Below, piece by piece: positions 1 to 4,979 of a stretch of DNA of 6,876 bases (its first letter is position 1; each line of letters opens with the position of its first letter). The notes beneath the pieces are model-generated. The model worked only from the letters and a program-made list of their open reading frames with translations. It searched no databases and was not told the origin of the DNA. The stretch lies in the NCBI GenBank assembly GCA_028706735.1, contig JAQTVS010000143.1:1-6876 (forward strand), written 5' to 3'. A program made the position numbers and the translations under genes. The stretch comes from Thiomonas sp. GTDB lineage: Bacteria > Pseudomonadota > Gammaproteobacteria > Burkholderiales > Burkholderiaceae_C.

Positions 1-79
1 ACACGCTGGCGAGAACGCCCGCACTGATCAGATGGGCGACATCAATCTGCGCCCCAAGCGCCTTGCGTGTTCTGGCCAT
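1..79 (-). CDS. IS4-like transposase, N-terminal fragment (runs off left edge)
   Basis: Only the first 26 codons are in the window; the gene continues past base 1. It starts at the ATG at 79-77 and begins MARTRKALGAQIDVAHLIS, followed by AGVLASV. The opening Met-Ala-Arg-Thr-Arg-x-x-Leu-Gly followed by a short helix ending in Gly-Val-Leu-Ala is the style of N-termini of IS4-family DDE transposases (the IS4 N-terminal domain). In that family the protein binds the element's ends and carries out cut-and-paste transposition; the catalytic DDE residues would lie outside this window. A GAGG Shine-Dalgarno lies about 8 bases upstream inside a hairpin. The gene points away from the interrupted fadL-like gene, so the element lies to the left. 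Family assignment rests on a short stretch and is an inference. Confidence 0.6.
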   Translation of the reverse strand, partial: MARTRKALGAQIDVAHLISAGVLASV

Positions 80-83
80 GCCC

Positions 84-111
84 CGTCCTCATCCAAGCCT
101 CGATGAGGACG
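84..111 (-). promoter_or_regulatory. Hairpin covering the transposase ribosome binding site
   Basis: Bases 84-93 (CGTCCTCATC) and 102-111 (GATGAGGACG) form a perfect 10-bp inverted repeat with an 8-base loop. On the transposase-sense strand the second encountered arm contains the GAGG ribosome binding site, four bases before the start codon region. Transcripts entering from the flanking gene would form the stem and hide the site. This anti-readthrough design is known from IS10 and IS50; its operation here is inferred. Confidence 0.55.
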
Positions 112-144
112 AATTATGACTCATTCCATTCTATCTGAACAGTA

Positions 145-1389
145 TTGGATCTAGGCAGTCTCGCCATCCCAGCCGCCGAGGCCACCGATGGCTACTTTCA
201 GCCGGGCTACAGCATCAAGTCCAATGGCATGGGTGGTGTGGGCATCGCCCTGCCGCTGGACGCGCTGGCCGCCGCCACCAACCCGGCTGGCATGGCGCTG
301 ATCGGCAACCGCGTGGACGGTGGCCTGAGCCTGTTCAAGCCGGACCGCAGCGTGAGCACCACCGGCAGCCTGGGCGCAGCAATGGGCACAGCCGCGGGCA
401 CGTCGATCACCGGCGACTATTCGGGAAACGACCAATCCCTGTTTCTCGTTCCTGAAGTGGGAATGAACTGGATGCTCAACCCGCGCATGGCCGTCGGGGT
501 GAGCCTGTACGGCAACGGCGGCATGAACAGCGGCTACTCCAACATTTTCCCGCCGCTGCAACCAGGCACTGGGGTGGATCTGCAGCAAATCTTCCTCTCA
601 CCGTCGTTTGCGATGAAGCTCGACGACAACAACGCCGTGGGCATTGCCCTCAACCTGGTGAAGCAAACCTTCCGCGCCAACGGCCTGAGCAACTTCAAGC
701 TCTATTCCGTCGACCCGGACAAGCTCACCGACAACGGCCACGACAGATCCACCGGCGTGGGCGTGCGGCTGGGCTGGACCGGCACGGTGCGCCCTGGCCT
801 CACACTCGGCGCCACCTGGCAGCCCGAAACCCGCATGAGCAGCTTCAGCAAATACGCCGGACTGTTTGCCGGAGGCGCGCACTTCAATATTCCCGAAACC
901 TACGGCGTGGGCTTTGCCTGGACGCCCGCGCCGCAGTGGACCCTGGCGGGTGACGTGGTGCGCATCAACTACGCCAAGGTCAAATCCATCGGCAACACCG
1001 CCGACTGCTTTTATCAGCAGCAATGCATGCTCGGCCAGGACAACGGCCCGGCGTTCGGCTGGAAGAACATCACGGTGATCAAGCTGGGCGCTGCCTATCA
1101 GTACAGCCCCGGCCTGACCCTGCGCGCCGGCTGGAACCACAGCGACAACCCGGTGCAGAGTTCGCAGGTCTTTCTCAACACCATCGCCCCTGCCGTCACG
1201 CAAGATCACCTCACCCTGGGCGCCACCTATGCGCTGCGCAAGGACATGGAGATTTCAGTGGACTATGTGCACGCGCTCCAGAACAGCGTGACCGGCCCGC
1301 TGCCGCCCGGCTTCGCTACGGCAGGCTCGACGGAAACCGTGCGCATGAACCAGAACACGCTGGGCGTATCGGTCGGCTGGATGTTCTGA
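145..1389 (+). pseudogene. FadL/OmpP1/TodX family outer membrane transporter, 5' end lost to IS insertion
   Basis: The frame encodes a 12-14 stranded type beta-barrel of the FadL family, which takes up long-chain fatty acids or other hydrophobic compounds across the outer membrane. The mature part begins TDGYFQPGYSIKSNGMGG, with the family's N-terminal hatch region containing NPAG; alternating polar and aromatic strands follow and the chain ends in GVSVGWMF, with the C-terminal Phe needed for BAM assembly. About 400 residues remain, close to full length. The problem is the start: a stop occurs at 136-138, the only early start-like codon is TTG at 145, and it leaves just 12-13 residues (LGSLAIPAAEA) before the apparent signal-peptidase site. 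The charged region and most of the hydrophobic core are missing, and the IS end lies directly upstream. Unless the IS supplies a start, the protein would not be exported. Family call is firm; substrate is unknown. Confidence 0.85.
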
Positions 1390-1390
1390 T

Positions 1391-2029
1391 CTACGTTCCG
1401 CCGACGAAAGGATTGCTTCGGCGTTCTTCGCCGAAGCTCGACTCCGGCCCGTGGCCGGGGATGAACACCGTGTCATCGCCCATGGGCCAGAGCTTGCCGG
1501 TGATGCTGTCGAGCAATTGCTGGTGATTGCCGCCGGGAAAATCGGTGCGGCCGATGGACCCGGCGAACAACACATCGCCCACCCAGCAGCGCCGCGCCTC
1601 GGGCTGGTGGAACACCACATGCCCCGGCGTGTGGCCCGGGCAGTGGCGCACGGTGAACGACAGCGTGCCGAGTTGCAGGGTGTCGCCGTCGGCCAGCCAG
1701 CGGTCGGGGGTAAACGCCTTGGCGGGCGGAAAGCCGAACATCTGCGCCTGCTGCGGCAGCGCGTCAATCCAGAATTGGTCGCCCGGATGCGGGCCGATGA
1801 TAGGCACCCCGGCGCGCTGCGCCAGCTCGGCTGCGCCGCCCGCGTGGTCGATATGCGCGTGCGTCAGCCACACGGCGCGCACCGTCAGCTGCTCCTCCTG
1901 CGCGGCCTGCAGCAAGCGGTCCACCTCCCCGCCCGGATCGGTGAACACCGCCTCCCGCGTGGAGTCGTCCCATAACAGGCTGGCGTTCTGGGCAAAAGCG
2001 GTGACCGGAAGGATGCGGTAGCGAAGCAT
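1391..2029 (-). CDS. gloC: GloC/YcbL-type glyoxalase II-like metallo-beta-lactamase-fold hydrolase
   Basis: A 212-residue cytoplasmic protein that closely resembles E. coli YcbL (GloC), a single-domain type II glyoxalase hydrolysing S-lactoylglutathione-type thioesters. It begins MLRYRILPVTAFAQN like the YcbL N-terminus. Metal ligands are visible in order: THAHIDH (His57, His59, Asp61, His62), the GHTPGH motif (His133), GD (Asp152) and PGHGP (His193). The YcbL-like blocks TPDRWL, CPGHTPGHVVF and DFPxGxHxQL are all present. I chose ATG at 2029 because it matches the YcbL start; a TTG three codons upstream (2038) is possible. No good Shine-Dalgarno precedes the ATG, but the tail of another gene stops 5 bases upstream, suggesting translational coupling in a former operon. 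The gene converges on the fadL-like gene with one base between stop codons. Confidence 0.92.
   Translation of the reverse strand: MLRYRILPVTAFAQNASLLWDDSTREAVFTDPGGEVDRLLQAAQEEQLTVRAVWLTHAHIDHAGGAAELAQRAGVPIIGPHPGDQFWIDALPQQAQMFGFPPAKAFTPDRWLADGDTLQLGTLSFTVRHCPGHTPGHVVFHQPEARRCWVGDVLFAGSIGRTDFPGGNHQQLLDSITGKLWPMGDDTVFIPGHGPESSFGEERRSNPFVGGT
1415..1437. terminator. Strong hairpin at the convergent gene junction
   Basis: GCTTCGGCG (1415-1423) and CGCCGAAGC (1429-1437) pair perfectly over 9 bp with a 5-base loop TTCTT. It lies 26 bases after the fadL-like stop and inside the last codons of gloC (around SSFGEERRSNPF). No run of T follows in either direction, so it may only be a weak or factor-dependent terminator for rightward transcription. 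Confidence 0.3.
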
Positions 2030-2034
2030 GAGCG

Positions 2035-2124
2035 TCAAGACGAGAGCGCCTGCAGGTCCTCTGTGGTTGGCGATGAAAGCGGTGCGATGGTCGCGAGGGC
2101 ATGGGCGGCGATGCGCTTTGGCCC
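2035..2124 (-). pseudogene. C-terminal tail of an unidentified host gene cut by the transposon end
   Basis: Read leftward from the proposed transposon terminus, an open frame gives 29 codons and a TGA at 2037-2035: GPKRIAAHALATIAPLSS, then PTTEDLQALSS. Codon choice is GC-rich at third positions like gloC, and the stop lies 5 bases before the gloC ATG, the spacing of an operon. Past 2124 the frame remains open for some codons but changes abruptly to AT-rich transposon-end sequence without coding character. I infer that this is the 3' end of a gene whose remainder lies on the other side of the element or has been lost. I do not recognise the protein family from this short tail. It could alternatively be non-coding leader that happens to be open. 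Confidence 0.4.
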
Positions 2125-2133
2125 TGTGTCGTA

Positions 2134-2153
2134 TGCCACATTAAGTGAAATGA
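2134..2153 (+). repeat. Transposase-binding-type repeat, site 1 (outermost)
   Basis: TGCCACATTAAGTGAAATGA, starting 7-9 bases inside the proposed TGT terminus. It matches site 2 at 17 of 20 bases. In Tn7-class elements the outermost transposase site also begins a few bases from the tip. Confidence 0.6.
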
Positions 2154-2162
2154 CTGCTGTTG

Positions 2163-2194
2163 ATAATAAATAGATTTTTCAGCTTTGATGGCAA
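2163..2194 (-). promoter_or_regulatory. Possible outward-facing promoter in the transposon end
   Basis: On the leftward strand TTGCCA (2194-2189) precedes TATTAT (2168-2163). The hexamers are good but the 20-base spacer is long, so this is weak. It would read out of the element toward the truncated tail and gloC, whose original promoter would have been separated by the insertion. Confidence 0.2.
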
Positions 2195-2210
2195 CCACCT
2201 TCTCACGTCA

Positions 2211-2230
2211 TGCCACAGTTAGTGAAAAGA
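2211..2230 (+). repeat. Transposase-binding-type repeat, site 2
   Basis: TGCCACAGTTAGTGAAAAGA, same orientation as site 1 and starting 77 bases further in. The bases just before it (CGTCA) also resemble those before site 1 (TCGTA). The shared core is TGCCACAnTnAGTGAAA. Confidence 0.6.
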
Positions 2231-2241
2231 TGCGAAATCCG

Positions 2242-2261
2242 TGCCACTAAAAATGAAAACA
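2242..2261 (+). repeat. Transposase-binding-type repeat, site 3 (diverged)
   Basis: TGCCACTAAAAATGAAAACA, same orientation, starting 31 bases after site 2. It keeps TGCCAC and TGAAAA and matches site 2 at 14 of 20 bases. It ends 48 bases before the HEPN gene's stop codon. Confidence 0.5.
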
Positions 2262-2309
2262 CTTCAGATCGCCCCCTTTGTGCGCGTTCCGTAGACTACC
2301 GAGCATTTT

Positions 2310-3182
2310 CTATTCTGGCTCCACAACAAAACGCCGAGTCGCCGTGGATTCCAGTTGGAAGAGGAAATTCAACAGCAGGAACTGCCCGAACAATTCACCC
2401 GTCGGTGAGTTCAGTTCCTTGTGCGCGCGTGGATTGCGAAACGCGCTATAGGCCCCAGTAAACAATTGACCTCGTCCCGTGTGCTCTCCGGCATTCAATC
2501 CAACCCAATGCAACTGAGAGCTCAGTCCACTGAACGCGGTGGCAAACACGCGACTCTCTGGAGTCTCCTTATCCAGCTTGGCGCGAACCGCATCTTCCAA
2601 CCGCCGCCAACCCGTCATCAAGGCGTGATCTGGGTTCTCTTCGAAACCCATCGCCAGATCGACGAGTCGATGATCCAAAAGACCCCAAGGCATCACCTTC
2701 GGCAGGCCCGCTTGTGGCGGCATATTGTCCTGAGACACCTGAGCGATGTCGTAGATGTAGTCATAGGTGCGGCTTGGCCGAATCCTCTTCCCCGTCTCGA
2801 CGATCACCAAGTCGGCTATTGTCAAAGCAGATCGCTCGAGTCGATCCAACATTCTCGGCGGGACTTCGACTTCTTCAACCTCGACTTGGAAAGCGCCCAA
2901 CAATCGCAGCGTACGAGCGAATTCGTTGGGCCCGGTACCGCTGTATCCGGACGTGAAGCCCGTCTTGATCGCGATCCAATCTCCGATACCTGTCCGCAAG
3001 AGCAAACCATGGCGCCCTTGTGCCGTCACCACCACCGCAAGCTCGAATCGCTCTCCGGTCATGAGAAGCCGCTCAACCGCGCGTCGGCAACTCAGCGACA
3101 TCCCTGGAAGTCCGGAATATTCAATGCCCGCCAATGCTCGCCGCTTCAGCAGTTCTCTCAAGCCTGCCACCATCGCCCCCAT
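2310..3182 (-). CDS. HEPN (Ymh-type) domain protein with a conserved-looking N-terminal domain; candidate defence cargo
   Basis: A 290-residue soluble protein. The C-terminal part (about 188-285) resembles the Ymh/TIGR02391 branch of HEPN proteins: GWRRLEDAVRAKL, then FSGL, GRGQLFTGAYSAFRNPRAHKE and a hydrophobic helix LFGQFLLLNFLF. RNPRAH supplies the HEPN R-x4-H active-site motif (Arg249, His254) of metal-independent RNases, so cleavage of RNA during stress or phage infection is plausible but inferred. The N-terminal half has a separate globular block (about 55-140) with DWIAIKTGFTSGYSGTGP, LRLLG and an acidic stretch EVEEVEV; I cannot name this domain, which may sense a trigger. The ATG at 3182 follows an in-frame stop by 18 bases; ATG 3173 is an alternative, with a G-rich stretch as the only ribosome-binding candidate. 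It is the cargo gene nearest the transposon end, reading toward it, with no partner gene immediately adjacent. Confidence 0.8.
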   Translation of the reverse strand: MGAMVAGLRELLKRRALAGIEYSGLPGMSLSCRRAVERLLMTGERFELAVVVTAQGRHGLLLRTGIGDWIAIKTGFTSGYSGTGPNEFARTLRLLGAFQVEVEEVEVPPRMLDRLERSALTIADLVIVETGKRIRPSRTYDYIYDIAQVSQDNMPPQAGLPKVMPWGLLDHRLVDLAMGFEENPDHALMTGWRRLEDAVRAKLDKETPESRVFATAFSGLSSQLHWVGLNAGEHTGRGQLFTGAYSAFRNPRAHKELNSPTGELFGQFLLLNFLFQLESTATRRFVVEPE

Positions 3183-3490
3183 CGTCGCGTCATGATTTCA
3201 CAGAGGATACGTTGCTGCACAGACCACCGCCTTCGGCGGATAAGCGGTTGCGCATTGGCGTGGACGACATCTTCACCTAGGCACTGATCGGGTTTCGTGA
3301 ATCCCGAGGTGTCCGCAAGGCAAAGCGAGGGGGATTTGTGCGCAAGTGTTCGAGCTCGTTTGGTTGGGGCGTCGTCTTAAGCACGCCTGCCAGGACAAAA
3401 CTCCGCCGTACATTCACTCTCGCGGAACGCGAAATTTCTGCGGAAGCCGTGTGATCATGTCCGCCTTGATTTCATGAAAACCTCTCGACA
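3183..3490. other. Intergenic stretch between divergent genes, no gene seen
   Basis: About 300 bases lie between the HEPN gene (leftward) and the small rightward ORF. I see no convincing coding frame. A minor hairpin, CCGCC TTC GGCGG (3227-3239), is present. The promoter of the HEPN gene should lie here, but I find no clear -35/-10 pair on the leftward strand. Confidence 0.4.
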
Positions 3491-3685
3491 TTGACACCAC
3501 AAGTACAGCAATTGCTCAAATTTGCCGATAACGGCATAATCATGGAGATCGGAAAACTGACTGCCGATCCGAGAATTCAGCGTGCGCTGGGCAGCGCGTG
3601 GGATGGCACGGATCAGGGTATGACACTTCTGGCAAGCGCGATCAATGCGCTTGCACCGGTTATTCGAGGCGCGAGGCCGAAGTGA
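3491..3685 (+). CDS. Small hypothetical protein, orphan rightward ORF, start uncertain
   Basis: The frame gives up to 64 residues, beginning TPQVQQLLKFADNGIIMEIG and ending ALAPVIRGARPK. Composition and codon use look coding: mostly helical, moderately hydrophobic, GC-ending codons. The start is unclear. TTG at 3491 has no Shine-Dalgarno; the frame is open back to a stop at 3467-3469; an in-frame ATG at 3542 would give a 47-residue protein. It is the only rightward candidate in the transposon cargo. I recognise no family. It may be the surviving 3' piece of a longer gene, since the frame opens just upstream without a proper start. A TTGCTC-17-CATAAT promoter-like pair (3512-3540) sits inside it and would favour the shorter form. 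Confidence 0.35.
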   Translation: MTPQVQQLLKFADNGIIMEIGKLTADPRIQRALGSAWDGTDQGMTLLASAINALAPVIRGARPK

Positions 3686-3735
3686 CCTTTGCGCTCTAGC
3701 GCGCTCCCGTCGTGAGCTAGCCTAGGTATTTCATG

Positions 3736-3754
3736 AGCGCCATCACATGGCGCT
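3736..3754. terminator. Hairpin between convergent small ORFs
   Basis: AGCGCCAT (3736-3743) and ATGGCGCT (3747-3754) form a perfect 8-bp stem with a 3-base loop. Rightward it is followed by TTTGTGG, a very short T run, 50 bases after the 3491-3685 stop; leftward it overlaps the stop of the 3952-3743 ORF. It could end transcription from either side, but lacks a proper T tract. Confidence 0.3.
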
Positions 3755-3952
3755 TTGTGGGCTAAGTCCAGTGAATACGAGCGCGTGGGGCGGATCTGGA
3801 GGTGCTGGCGGTAGTGGATTGAGCGCGGCTGTGATGCGGCTCCTGCTGCGCGCGGCCCTCGCCGCTTGCTCCAACGCATTGATGCGCCTCAACTGTCGCG
3901 ACACCAACCCCTCATCGGAGCGTGCCCGTGTGCCTATCGTCGCCGCCAGCAC
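3743..3952 (-). CDS. Possible small protein overlapping the end of the upstream membrane-protein gene
   Basis: A 69-codon frame starting at GTG 3952 and overlapping the last 19 bases of the preceding gene in a different frame. It begins VLAATIGTRARSDEGLVSRQ, continues with an amphipathic Arg/Ala-rich helix (LRRINALEQAARAARSRSR) and ends in a proline-rich tail. The first two thirds have coding-like third positions. It could be translated by coupling to the upstream gene, or be a continuation of that protein by frameshift, since the upstream protein ends abruptly in CWRRR. No Shine-Dalgarno is evident. A chance open frame in GC-rich DNA is a real alternative. Confidence 0.35.
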   Translation of the reverse strand: MLAATIGTRARSDEGLVSRQLRRINALEQAARAARSRSRITAALNPLPPAPPDPPHALVFTGLSPQSAM

Positions 3953-4338
3953 CGTCGGATGTTGCGTCCCACTTGAATCCAGGTGTCCAAAGTTGGACGC
4001 AACTGAGACCAGCGCTCAGCGACACTCACCTTGAGCCCCCACCACCACGTAGCTGTCGGCGATTCCCTCTTTGTCGTCTCAAGATCGAAGACGCGGATGG
4101 CCGACAGAGCGATGCTGGCGGCGGTCGCTGCGACAAAGAACCAACGGGCGGGCGAAGCCGTGGTCAGGAAGATAAACACAGCGAGGCACAGCGCGGCTAC
4201 CGCTAGACCGGTGGCTAACAACCGGCCGCGTCGTGTGCCACGGTCGAGCGCCAGCAGCACGCTCGCCAAGGCCAGCAGGCCACCCCAGGCACCGACGACC
4301 GACCAAAGGATGGTGCCGAACACATCGTTATCGCTCAT
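3934..4338 (-). CDS. Small membrane protein, three predicted transmembrane helices
   Basis: A 134-residue protein of unknown function. An ideal Shine-Dalgarno, AGGAGG, lies 6 bases before ATG 4338, which fixes the start. Hydrophobic segments at about 8-31 (TILWSVVGAWGGLLALASVL), 40-61 and 65-84 are separated by short loops, the first one basic (DRGTRRGR); the remaining 50 residues are soluble, tryptophan- and arginine-rich, and end NIRRCWRRR. By the positive-inside rule the first loop and C-terminal tail would be at opposite or re-entrant positions, so topology is not settled. It follows the 85-residue membrane gene on the same strand after a gap of about 260 bases, and a small overlapping frame follows it. 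I do not recognise a family. As transposon cargo it may be an accessory or defence-related membrane protein, which is speculation. Confidence 0.75.
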   Translation of the reverse strand: MSDNDVFGTILWSVVGAWGGLLALASVLLALDRGTRRGRLLATGLAVAALCLAVFIFLTTASPARWFFVAATAASIALSAIRVFDLETTKRESPTATWWWGLKVSVAERWSQLRPTLDTWIQVGRNIRRCWRRR

Positions 4339-4597
4339 GGCCTACCTCCTGCGGGACTCCATCGAAAAATGGCGAGGCCGCCGACCGCGCACCTCGCGCC
4401 GTCGACAACGAAATGACGACCTTGCAACGTGGGACGGCTCGGTGGCCTCAGCCGGCGGGGCCACTCGTTGCTCGGTTGTGTGCGCGTGCCCGCCGTTTTC
4501 ATCCTCCCAGGAAAGTGAAGGCCACAGAGCGCTTGAATATCTGGCGCAACCGACCCACCGAATTCACTGGACATGTCGGAGTTCCACGAGGGGGCGG
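4339..4597. other. Gap between two leftward membrane-protein genes; one doubtful ORF
   Basis: This 259-base gap should hold any promoter for the 4338-3934 gene beyond readthrough. A leftward 79-codon frame (4574-4335) ends in an ATGA overlap with the next gene's start, but its composition (many Pro, Arg, Gly, Trp in no pattern) and the lack of a ribosome binding site make it a weak candidate. No clear promoter or terminator is seen. Confidence 0.3.
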
Positions 4598-4855
4598 CTA
4601 TTGCCTCCGCCAGCCCATTAGGCGCCTGAAATCACGCCAGTCCTCGACGATGGTTGCCCATATCGTGTGCCAGAGTTTCTTCCGATCGGCGGAGTCGAAA
4701 AACGACCCGATGATCAACAGCACCACCAGCAAAACCGCCATCAGCACACCGTCCACAAAGAGATAGGCCTGGATGGCGGGCCACCCCCGAAACCAAGCCA
4801 GATAGCTGCCCGACAGCGCCAAGCCAACCAGTGTCACGATCACCATCCAGTGCAT
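4598..4855 (-). CDS. Small two-helix membrane protein
   Basis: An 85-residue protein of unknown function. A GGAGA Shine-Dalgarno with about 5-base spacing precedes ATG 4855, so I chose this start rather than longer in-frame extensions that would run back into tniQ. Residues 4-22 (MVIVTLVGLALSGSYLAWF) and 28-53 (ending VLLVVLLIIGSFF) are strong transmembrane segments forming a hairpin; the following 32 residues are soluble, charged and tryptophan-rich (SADRKKLWHTIWATIVEDW), ending MGWRRQ. It is the first gene after tniQ on the same strand, 124 bases downstream, so it could be cotranscribed with the transposition genes or begin the cargo. No family recognised. Confidence 0.75.
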   Translation of the reverse strand: MHWMVIVTLVGLALSGSYLAWFRGWPAIQAYLFVDGVLMAVLLVVLLIIGSFFDSADRKKLWHTIWATIVEDWRDFRRLMGWRRQ

Positions 4856-4979
4856 TGAAGTCTCCAGTCGTCGAGCGCACGCTGCCACGTTTGGGTTGAG
4901 TGCGCGCGCCTCAAGTGCGGAGATGACGGGCCGCGCTTGCCAAATATCCGCAACAAGGCCACGGCAAAAACGCCGGCGG

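Larger units (their letters stand above)
1..150. mobile_element. One end of an IS4-like insertion sequence
   Basis: The transposase start at 79, its untranslated leader and the abrupt junction with a reading frame lacking its start mark this as the end of an insertion sequence. The boundary lies between the in-frame stop at 136-138 and about base 153, where sequence that fits a lipid-porin signal peptide begins. The opposite end is outside the window, so the terminal inverted repeat and target duplication cannot be read. Confidence 0.55.

Noticed and set aside
598..1209. Long leftward frame (203 codons) opposite the fadL-like gene
   Set aside because: It lies wholly on the antisense of a clear beta-barrel gene; such frames are common in GC-rich DNA and it has no recognisable motifs.
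2134..2261. The three direct repeats as a CRISPR array or as operators of gloC
   Set aside because: Spacing is irregular (77 and 31 bases) and the units are short and diverged, so not CRISPR; operator sites are possible, but the TGT tip and the tniQ gene favour a transposon end.
2421..3287. Rightward 288-codon frame opposite the HEPN gene
   Set aside because: Composition is random-looking and Ser/Arg/His-rich; the opposite strand carries the HEPN motif.
3491..3519. TTGACA at 3491 as a -35 box
   Set aside because: No reasonable -10 lies 16-18 bases downstream.
4335..4574. Leftward 79-codon frame ending in ATGA overlap with the membrane gene
   Set aside because: The overlap is suggestive, but there is no ribosome binding site and the composition is not protein-like; noted in the gap entry instead of called as a gene.
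4031..4621. Rightward 196-codon frame
   Set aside because: It is antisense to the 134-residue membrane protein, which has an ideal ribosome binding site; this frame is Arg/Ser-rich and without domains.
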